Below, one piece after another: positions 25,291-32,236 of a DNA stretch of 32,236 nt. The position numbers and the translations under genes are program-made. The notes beneath the pieces were generated by a model that was not told the origin of the DNA, did not search any database, and saw nothing but the letters and a program-made list of their open reading frames with translations. Within the stretch, counting starts at the first letter, position 1, and each line of letters starts with the position of its first letter. The DNA comes from Janthinobacterium agaricidamnosum NBRC 102515 = DSM 9628. Its GTDB lineage: Bacteria > Pseudomonadota > Gammaproteobacteria > Burkholderiales > Burkholderiaceae_D. The stretch is taken from assembly GCF_000723165.1 (NCBI RefSeq), contig NZ_HG322949.1, forward strand, positions 1,421,289-1,453,524. Direction: 5' to 3'.

Positions 25291-25495
25291 AAGTGCCTGG
25301 CACGGCTTCTTGACTCTTGCTGACAGCTTCGCATGATTTTTTTTAAATATCTTTATATTAATTTCATGATTGGCGACACGATAAAGAAGAAGTAATATTT
25401 CTCACATATTCCAGAATATTTAATTATTTTATGATAATATTTTAAGGCTTTTCTTGCTTTAAATAAAATAAAATAATTTAATTGGGGAATATGGA
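25291..25495. other. AT-rich intergenic region before the RHS/SpvB gene
   Basis: About 200 bases dominated by A and T, in sharp contrast to the GC-rich genes to the left. It contains nested AATATT/TAAAAT elements and a loose promoter match (TTGCTT 25454, TTTAAT 25477), but that would leave almost no leader. No terminator for the CoaD-HD gene was found. The composition fits a horizontally acquired, possibly H-NS/MvaT-type silenced region. Confidence 0.6.
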
Positions 25496-28400
25496 ATGGT
25501 TGATGTGACGGCTGGTGCCGGATCATGTGTTTTTGGAAAATTTATCCGAAAACTGTCTTGCGCGATTTTTCAGGTCTTGTTATGGGTGATATGTTTTTAC
25601 ATGACACTGGACGTGGCGCAGGCCGGCTGTGTTTCAAGCCGGTGTGCATCGCCTTTGCTGGTCATTAGCAGTCCGGCAAACAATGCATCGTTCCGTTCTG
25701 GCCAGGCTATTACTATTTCGGGACGGGCGTACGGAGACGTGGTCTATACCAGCAACGGCGACGAGCGGGTTTTTCCCATCAGCAGGGTTGAAATTTATCT
25801 GAATGGCGGCGTGGTTGGCAATGCGACGCTCGGCGCCGGAGGCGTCAACGATAACGATATTCCCTATCGCGACTACAGCTATACCTTTTCCGCCGGTTTT
25901 GTTGGCGGCGGAAATTATGCCATCGGCGCCAAGCCTTATGATACCGGCTCGAACGCGGGAGCCGCCGCGGGAGCCGTGTCAACTATCACGGTCGCGGTCG
26001 CGGCGAACGCATCGCCGACCATTTCGATTATCAGTCCCGCAGAGGGCTCGGTGTTAACCGAGGGCAGCGTCGTCAGAATATCTTCCGCTGCATCCGATTA
26101 CGATGGCACGATAACAGGCGTTCAATATTTTATCCATAAAACTCCGATCAGCGGCGTGTTGACGGTTGCGCCATATAACTTCGACTGGACCGTAACGGGG
26201 GCTGGGCAGATCAATGCGGTCGCCACCGACAATAATGGGGCATCGACCGAGACGGCGATCTGGTTTACGCTCAATGACCGTCCGGTTTCGCAGTTGAATG
26301 TCAGTAATGTGGTGTCGCAGAACCCCGGTTCGATTACCTTGACCGCCAATGCTTCCGACCGGGTAGGAGGGGTGAGCCATGTGCAATATTTTCGGAATGG
26401 CGGTCAACAATCACCGAACCTGTATCTTGCTCCTTTTATGCATACCTGGAGTGGGGTACCGCCCGGTACCTATACCATCGTGGCCCGGACATATGATGCA
26501 TATGGGATTTATACCGATTCCGCGCCGTATGCCTGGATAGTTAACGAGGCACCCACTGTTGCGCTCGCCGCACCGGCCAACGGTAGCATTATTAATCTTG
26601 CGATGCCTGGCAATATCACGCTGGCAGCAAATGCTTTTGACAATGATGACGGTATCGCCAAAGTCGAGTTCCTCATCAATGGCAGTGTTGTGGGCACGTC
26701 CACCGGAGCGCCCTTCACAGCGCAGTGGAGCGTCAGCGCCGCGGGCGTTTACATGGTACAGGCACGTGCGACCGATACCAGGGGGGCCAGTAACCTCTCC
26801 GCGATATCGATGGTCACCGTCAATGCGCTTCCGGTGGCGACGATCACATCTCCCGCCAATGGCGCGAGCTTTTTGCCAGGGGCCAACATACCGGTTGCCA
26901 TCGGCGTGGCCAGTAATGGCTTTACTATCAGCAAGGTGGAGATCTACGACGGCACGAACCTGGTCGGCACCGCCTTGGGCGCTCCTTATTCCATCACCAT
27001 GGTGGATGTATCAGCGGGCAGCCATGTTTTAACGGCAAGAGCCTATTATGAGGGCGGTGCGTTTTCAACGTCCGCTCCGGTGACGCTGAATGTCGTATTC
27101 GTCGAACCGCCCGAAAGTTCGGGTAGTGGTACGCCGGGAAAATTAAGGGGGACGCTGGACGTCGCCAGTAGTGGATCCGCGCAATACACGATTCCGATTA
27201 CGATTCCTCCAGGGACTGCTGGGATGCAACCGAATCTTGCGCTGAAATATGATAGCAGCGTTGGCAATGGCGTCATGGGAATGGGATGGTCTATCAGTGG
27301 TATCAGCCAGATCACACGCTGTGCACGCGATATCGCCCATGATGGCGCATCTTCCGCTATAGAGTTAAGTGCGGCGGATCGGTTTTGCCTGGACGGACAA
27401 CGTTTGATCGTGACGAATGGGCTGGCGTACGGGGCTCCAAATAGCGAGTATCGTACTGAAATTGACAGCTTCTCAAAAATCGTCGCACTTGGTACGCTTG
27501 GTAACGGTCCCGCATCGTTTGTGGTTACATTGCGCAACGGCGTTCGGCTAGAATACGGCAGCACCCCTGATTCGCGCTTGATATTGTTTGGCCATACTAC
27601 CCCGGTGGTCTGGTCGGCGAACAAAGTATCTGATCCGAGAGGCAATTACTATACGATCATTTATGCCCTTGCCGGTAATTCCGGACAACAGTTGCCATCG
27701 CAAGTCGACTATACGGGTAATTTATTTCAAGCTAACGCACCAGCTACCTATAATTCTGTGCGCTTTATCTACGATCAAAGTCGTAGCGATATCGAAACGG
27801 GGTACCTGGCCGGCGCCAAAGTCAGTAACTCATTCAGACTGAGCAATGTACAGACTTATGCTGGCGCCATGTTGGTGAAAGATTATCGGATTGCCTACGA
27901 TGGTAGTCCATTAACCGCCCGCTCAAGAGTTTTGAGTATTACTGAGTGTGCCGATACCAGCATCACTTGCTTGCCACCGACCACCTTTAATTGGGAGAGT
28001 ACGCCGGCGAATTTTTCCGGCCCGGTCGTCGAATATCCTGTGCTGAGCGCAGAATTCGGCGAACTTATAAAAGGCGATTACGGCGGAGAATACTGGCCCG
28101 ACCTGAATGGCGATGGGCGCCCGGAACACTGCGCTGTCTTTAGGCGCACCAGTGCGGGCGGGGATGAATATGTGATTGAGGATCTGCTATGTTCAATGAG
28201 TCAACCGGGGAGCACCACGCCGGTTCCAGTCAAGGTTTCTCAATTGCTTGCCTATTCCAGCTATTCTTTTATCGATGCCAATGGTGATGGAATCAATGAT
28301 GTTTGTACGGAAATATATTGTTTGATCAGTGGTCAGGACGGTACTACTTGGACGCCGTTGTCAATACCGGGCGTTGGTTCCCTGGGATTGATTCCTTTCC

Positions 28401-31400
28401 TGACCGACCTTAATGGCGATGGGAAAATCGATTATTGCCGGCTTACCAATGATGGCGTGAAGAATGCTCCATTTCGGCTGGAGTGTTACTTGGGAAACGG
28501 CACCAGTTTCGGTCCTGCGATGCAACTTGAAACTTTCAGTATCCCGAAATGTGAGAAATCCGGTTGCGAGTCATTGCGCTTTTCTTGGGTGGATGTGACT
28601 GGTGATGGAATTCAATCCTTTTGCCGTTTGGAGGCAAGTTCCATGCGCTGCCGTAAATGGACGCCCACCGGCCTGGCTGCGGAAATCTCGTCGGGGGTAA
28701 TCGATATCGGGGAGAAATATGGCGGCCGTGACTGGGTCGATGTCAATGGTGACGGTTTGGCTGATTTTTGCCGCGTCATCAGCAATACCCCGGGCCAGCC
28801 TGGCGCAGCCGGCCATCTCGCCTGTACCCTTTCTACAGGTACAGGCTTTGGCGAGACGATAGTCTCGGTTAACCTCGATATCGGGAACAGTACTGAGAAT
28901 TTCAATACGCGAAAATGGCTGGATCTGAATGGCGATGGTAAGGCTGACTATTGCCGCGATACTGGCTGGCCGCTGCCTTCTAAGACAGAGTGCCTTATTT
29001 CAACAGGAATGGGATTTTCCGTTAATATTCCGATTCCAAATGGTGGGGGCAGCGACAGAATTGCTGATGTGAATGGCGATGGTAAAGCCGATGCCTGCGG
29101 CGGGTATATTGATGCGTCAGGGAGCATGATGCATTCTCGTTGCCTCACATCGGCGGGAACGTATCCTGACGTATTGCAACATATTAGCGATGGTCTCGGA
29201 CAAATTACCATGCTGACATATAAGCCCCTTTCCGATGCCACCGTGTATGCCAAAGGTAGTGGGGCGGTTTTTCCTGTTAGCGATGTGCAGAATTCCAGTC
29301 ATGTTGTTCAACGGGTGCGAACCAGTAATGGTTCCGGGGATGTAAACGATGTCATGTATAGCTATGCAGGCGCGCGAGTCGACCTGCAAGGCCGCGGCTT
29401 CCTGGGATTTCAGTCAGTCAGCAGCGTGGATCCGGCCGGGATCGTAAGCCGTAATGTATTCCGCCAGGATTTCCCTTACACCGGCCTGGTCAGTCAAACC
29501 CAGATTAGTAAAGATGGTGTTTTTTTATCCGAGCAAGTCACGGATTATGGCGCTAAAGGTACTGCCGCCTATCAAATATATCCAACCAGGACGACATCTA
29601 AAACCCGGGATTTGAACGGCGTTTTCCTTAACTGGATAGAGAAATCTATTTTACTGTCGAATATCGATGCATGGGGCAATCCTTTGCAGATAGACACACT
29701 ATACAAAAACGCGGCAGGCACATCGGATGGTTATAGTCTAAGTACCGTCATTAATTACTATAATGATACTGAGAATTGGATACTTGGTCAGTGGCTCCGC
29801 CTGCAAACCACCAATCGGATACCATCCGGGACGGATAGCACTAGAACGATAAGTCGTACTTACTTCACAAGCAATCCAGGCTTGGGGCTGCTCAAACAGC
29901 ATATTGTGGAACCGGAAAATGGCGGTTCCACAGAGGGTAACTTACGCTTGGTGACCGATTATACCTACGATAAATTTGGCAATGTGCTGAACGAAACCGT
30001 AAGTGGGGCCAACATTGTCACCAGGACTGCGCGCGCCTATAGCTATGATGTGCAGGGGCGTGGCCCGATGTCAGTCAGGAATGCCCTCAATCACCTTGAG
30101 GCATACGAATATGACTGGCGATTTGGTTTGATTAAATCCAGGACCGATCCCAATGTACTGATCACCTCATGGGGCTACGATGCATTCGGCCGCCAGATCA
30201 GCGAAACCCGCGCGGATGGGACCCGTACGACGCTTGACTATCATATTTGCCGTGCCTGCGCCGCCAGTTCGGCTTATAGCGTCAGCCGTAGCGAAATAGC
30301 GATTGCCAGCGGAGCCAATGTTTCTCCACCGTCACGCATTTACTACGATACCCTTGGACGAGCCATTCTGAGTGTGGGAATTGGATTTGACGGACGAAAA
30401 ATTTATCGCGAAACCGAGTTCGATTACCTGGGACGAGTAGCTTATACGGCGGCGCCCCATTTCGCCGGCGACGCGCGTATCCGCTGGACCAAGTATCAGT
30501 ACGATGCGTTGGGCCGCCTGATACAAACGACTGCGCCGGATAACAGCCGCTCCAGCGTAGACTACAATGGCCGCACCACGTCCACCATCAACGCCAACTC
30601 GGTGGCGAGCAGCCGCAGCGTCAATAGCCAGGGCCGGGTGGTGGCGGTGACCGACGCCGTGGGAACGGCGGATGCCAGTGCGATGAGCTATGCCTATGAC
30701 CATTGGGGCAATCTGGTCGGCACGACCGACGCCGCCGGGAATAGGGTTACGATCGATTATGATCTGGCTGGCCGCAAGGTTAGACTGGCCGACCCGGATA
30801 TGGGAACGAGAAATTATCGGTTTGATAATTTAGGGCAATTGATCAGCCAGACCGACGCCAAAGGGCAGACCACGTCCTATGCCTATGATGTGCTGGGACG
30901 CATGACCAGGCGGCTTGAGTCTGATCACGACAGTCATTGGTATTACGAGACCGACGCTTCTGGTGTTGCCTGCGTCAAAGGCATAGGCAAACTTTGCGAG
31001 GCGAACAGCTCTAATGGTTACTCCCGGCGGTATGCCTACGACAGCATCGGACGCCTGAGCAGCCAGACCAGCCGTATCGATACCGATTATGTGACCAGGT
31101 GGAGCTACGATGCCGCCGGCCGCTTAGGCAGCCGGACGTTTCCCGCTACGACAGCGTTGTTTGCCGCACCGCTGGCCATCAACTATAACTACAGCAGCGT
31201 TGGCTTATTACAAAGCATCACCAACACCGCTTCTGGCGCGGCGTATTGGACACGCAATGCTGAAAACGCCGATGGTAATGTGATCAGCGAAACTTATGGG
31301 AATGGGCTCACTGCCACGCGCGGGTACGACGCGCTGACTGGCCGTCTCGTCAAACTGCAAGCCGGTACCAGCGGGGTTCCGAATGCGGTACAGGATCAGG

Positions 31401-32236
31401 CTTATCATTACGATAGCCTGGGCCGGCTTGACCAGCGCCAGGACAACGCCATTGGCGTTGGCACCAGCGAGATTTTTGCGTACGACAATTTGAATCGCCA
31501 GACCCATGCGATCATGACGGTGCCGGGCGTGGGTCTGCAAAGCGCGAGCACGGGTTTCAATGCGATTGGCAACATCCTCGGCAAAACTGGAGTGGGATCG
31601 TATGTGTATGCTGCCGGAGGGAAGCAGCCGCATGCAGTGATGGGCATCAATGGCTCGCTCAATGGCGTAGTCAATCCGGTCTTTTCTTACGATAACAACG
31701 GCAATATGCTGACCGATGGCGCGCGCAGCTTCACATGGACCAGCTTTGACATGCCGGCGACGCTGACCAAGAGCGCCCAGGTCGGCAGTCCCGGTTCCGG
31801 CGTCAGCACATTCCTGTATGGGCCGGAGCACCAGCGGCTCAGGCAAACCTGGAGCGATGGAAGCAAGAGCGTGACCACGGTGTATCTGAATGGCGGCGAG
31901 TTCGAGAAGGAGATCAACAGCCAGGCAGGTTTAACGCAATTCAGGCACTACATAAGCGGCGCTGGCGGCGCGCTGGCGATTCATACGCGGCGCAGCAACG
32001 GCAGCGAAGACGTGAAATACGTGCTGGCCGATCACCTGGGTTCAAGCAGCGTGGTAAGCGACGCCTCTGGCCGTGTGGTGGAGCGCCTGGCATACGATGC
32101 ATGGGGCGACCGGAGGGTCGCCAGCGGGGCGGGCGCGGGCGCGGACGATGCGGCCAATGCGATCGAGCCGGCCAGCACGGTCCGGGGTTTTACCGGACAT
32201 GAGCATCTCGACCGTGGCGGCATGGGGCTGGTGCAC
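25496..32236 (+). CDS. Giant exported SpvB/TcdB-RHS protein with Ig-like and FG-GAP repeats (partial, runs off the window)
   Basis: One open frame of 2247 codons with no stop, cut by the window edge. GGGGA lies seven bases before the ATG. Layout: Sec signal peptide 1-43 (positive region 15-19, cleavage after AQA); five Ig-like modules at about 52-172, 173-260, 261-350, 351-443 and 444-535; an SpvB/TcdB N-terminal domain from 549 (GKLRGTLDVASSGSAQYTIP, NGVMGMGWSISGISQITRC); seven propeller repeats at 869-1201; a TcdB-middle-like segment near 1290 (GRGFLGFQSVSS); then RHS/YD repeats (YDALGRL, YDVLGRM, YDSLGRL) to the end. The last residues, GFTGHEHLD, belong to the RHS core motif, so the variable C-terminal tip lies outside. 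Likely a secreted polymorphic toxin or surface protein; the activity is unknown. The 5' part has AT-rich codons (AGA, ATA, TTA), unlike its neighbours. Confidence 0.9.
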   Translation, partial: MVDVTAGAGSCVFGKFIRKLSCAIFQVLLWVICFYMTLDVAQAGCVSSRCASPLLVISSPANNASFRSGQAITISGRAYGDVVYTSNGDERVFPISRVEIYLNGGVVGNATLGAGGVNDNDIPYRDYSYTFSAGFVGGGNYAIGAKPYDTGSNAGAAAGAVSTITVAVAANASPTISIISPAEGSVLTEGSVVRISSAASDYDGTITGVQYFIHKTPISGVLTVAPYNFDWTVTGAGQINAVATDNNGASTETAIWFTLNDRPVSQLNVSNVVSQNPGSITLTANASDRVGGVSHVQYFRNGGQQSPNLYLAPFMHTWSGVPPGTYTIVARTYDAYGIYTDSAPYAWIVNEAPTVALAAPANGSIINLAMPGNITLAANAFDNDDGIAKVEFLINGSVVGTSTGAPFTAQWSVSAAGVYMVQARATDTRGASNLSAISMVTVNALPVATITSPANGASFLPGANIPVAIGVASNGFTISKVEIYDGTNLVGTALGAPYSITMVDVSAGSHVLTARAYYEGGAFSTSAPVTLNVVFVEPPESSGSGTPGKLRGTLDVASSGSAQYTIPITIPPGTAGMQPNLALKYDSSVGNGVMGMGWSISGISQITRCARDIAHDGASSAIELSAADRFCLDGQRLIVTNGLAYGAPNSEYRTEIDSFSKIVALGTLGNGPASFVVTLRNGVRLEYGSTPDSRLILFGHTTPVVWSANKVSDPRGNYYTIIYALAGNSGQQLPSQVDYTGNLFQANAPATYNSVRFIYDQSRSDIETGYLAGAKVSNSFRLSNVQTYAGAMLVKDYRIAYDGSPLTARSRVLSITECADTSITCLPPTTFNWESTPANFSGPVVEYPVLSAEFGELIKGDYGGEYWPDLNGDGRPEHCAVFRRTSAGGDEYVIEDLLCSMSQPGSTTPVPVKVSQLLAYSSYSFIDANGDGINDVCTEIYCLISGQDGTTWTPLSIPGVGSLGLIPFLTDLNGDGKIDYCRLTNDGVKNAPFRLECYLGNGTSFGPAMQLETFSIPKCEKSGCESLRFSWVDVTGDGIQSFCRLEASSMRCRKWTPTGLAAEISSGVIDIGEKYGGRDWVDVNGDGLADFCRVISNTPGQPGAAGHLACTLSTGTGFGETIVSVNLDIGNSTENFNTRKWLDLNGDGKADYCRDTGWPLPSKTECLISTGMGFSVNIPIPNGGGSDRIADVNGDGKADACGGYIDASGSMMHSRCLTSAGTYPDVLQHISDGLGQITMLTYKPLSDATVYAKGSGAVFPVSDVQNSSHVVQRVRTSNGSGDVNDVMYSYAGARVDLQGRGFLGFQSVSSVDPAGIVSRNVFRQDFPYTGLVSQTQISKDGVFLSEQVTDYGAKGTAAYQIYPTRTTSKTRDLNGVFLNWIEKSILLSNIDAWGNPLQIDTLYKNAAGTSDGYSLSTVINYYNDTENWILGQWLRLQTTNRIPSGTDSTRTISRTYFTSNPGLGLLKQHIVEPENGGSTEGNLRLVTDYTYDKFGNVLNETVSGANIVTRTARAYSYDVQGRGPMSVRNALNHLEAYEYDWRFGLIKSRTDPNVLITSWGYDAFGRQISETRADGTRTTLDYHICRACAASSAYSVSRSEIAIASGANVSPPSRIYYDTLGRAILSVGIGFDGRKIYRETEFDYLGRVAYTAAPHFAGDARIRWTKYQYDALGRLIQTTAPDNSRSSVDYNGRTTSTINANSVASSRSVNSQGRVVAVTDAVGTADASAMSYAYDHWGNLVGTTDAAGNRVTIDYDLAGRKVRLADPDMGTRNYRFDNLGQLISQTDAKGQTTSYAYDVLGRMTRRLESDHDSHWYYETDASGVACVKGIGKLCEANSSNGYSRRYAYDSIGRLSSQTSRIDTDYVTRWSYDAAGRLGSRTFPATTALFAAPLAINYNYSSVGLLQSITNTASGAAYWTRNAENADGNVISETYGNGLTATRGYDALTGRLVKLQAGTSGVPNAVQDQAYHYDSLGRLDQRQDNAIGVGTSEIFAYDNLNRQTHAIMTVPGVGLQSASTGFNAIGNILGKTGVGSYVYAAGGKQPHAVMGINGSLNGVVNPVFSYDNNGNMLTDGARSFTWTSFDMPATLTKSAQVGSPGSGVSTFLYGPEHQRLRQTWSDGSKSVTTVYLNGGEFEKEINSQAGLTQFRHYISGAGGALAIHTRRSNGSEDVKYVLADHLGSSSVVSDASGRVVERLAYDAWGDRRVASGAGAGADDAANAIEPASTVRGFTGHEHLDRGGMGLVH
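25649..27100 (+). repeat. Five Ig-like modules (protein repeats)
   Basis: Within the giant gene, modules of about 85-120 residues recur. Each opens with a (T/L)-x-I-x-S-P-A-N-G-like strand and has a middle strand such as VEFLINGSVVG or VEIYDGTNLVG. Most then carry an APY/APF ... W ... G-x-Y/H ... A-R-A-x-D closing strand. They resemble the bacterial Ig-like folds used as stalks of exported proteins. The DNA copies are diverged, so this is not a recent tandem duplication. Confidence 0.75.
28100..29098 (+). repeat. Seven D-x-[N/T]-G-D-G ... C propeller repeats
   Basis: Calcium-loop motifs begin at residues 869, 927, 971, 1033, 1082, 1143 and 1191 of the giant protein, each with the pattern D-x-[N/T]-G-D-G-x4-C (for example DLNGDGKIDYC). 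Spacing alternates between long (58-62) and short (44-49). This is typical of FG-GAP/VCBS beta-propeller blades; the invariant Cys after each loop is the unusual part. Confidence 0.85.

Noticed and set aside
25619..25630. Lipoprotein signal (Cys after AQAG) in the giant protein
   Set aside because: The -3 position is Gln, not Leu, Val or Ile, so the lipobox is not met; ordinary signal-peptidase cleavage after AQA fits better.
26054..32236. Many minus-strand open frames of 60-210 codons inside the giant gene
   Set aside because: None has a domain or ribosome site, and the plus strand is open without interruption with recognisable Ig, SpvB, FG-GAP and RHS repeats.

Overview
The window looks like a chromosomal segment of a GC-rich betaproteobacterium of the Oxalobacteraceae type (Janthinobacterium, Duganella or Massilia relatives). 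This rests on the recognisable housekeeping genes (rpiA, yggX, kdsA, argA, hrpA), on an imuA-imuB mutagenesis cassette and on protein wording typical of that family. The genus is an inference. No rRNA, tRNA, insertion sequence or CRISPR array was seen.

Layout. 1-2001 (minus) is a compact three-gene signalling operon: a stand-alone receiver, a CheC-type CheY-P phosphatase and a PAS-GGDEF diguanylate cyclase. 2206-10528 is core metabolism and RNA processing: rpiA, a small membrane protein, yggX, kdsA, argA and the DEAH helicase hrpA. 10590-13865 holds a PRC-barrel protein, a PHB-depolymerase-type esterase and a putative Na+/H+ antiporter. 14023-16207 is a LexA-controlled imuA-imuB pair without the usual dnaE2 partner. 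16282-19432 holds an alpha/beta hydrolase, a small unknown protein and an exported M61 metallopeptidase. 19661-20289 is an hsp20 unit with a sigma-32-like promoter, a ROSE-like RNA thermometer and a terminator. 20330-24032 is an envelope-stress operon: a Do/HtrA protease followed by a QseB/PmrA-type regulator and a QseC-type kinase, preceded by PmrA-box-like repeats. 24124-25290 encodes an unusual fusion of a CoaD-like nucleotidyltransferase with an HD-superfamily phosphohydrolase.

From about 25291 the composition changes abruptly to AT-rich. From 25496 to the window edge one uninterrupted frame of 2247 codons runs off the end. It encodes a giant Sec-exported protein with five Ig-like modules, an SpvB/TcdB-type domain, seven D-x-[N/T]-G-D-G propeller repeats that each carry a cysteine, and a long RHS/YD-repeat shell. 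The window stops inside the RHS core motif, just before any variable C-terminal toxin domain.

Several units are stress responsive at different levels: SOS (LexA box at imuA), heat (promoter and thermometer at hsp20) and envelope stress (degP with its two-component system). The strongest candidates for new biology are the RHS/SpvB giant, the CoaD-HD fusion, the hsp20 thermometer and the putative autoregulatory sites before degP.
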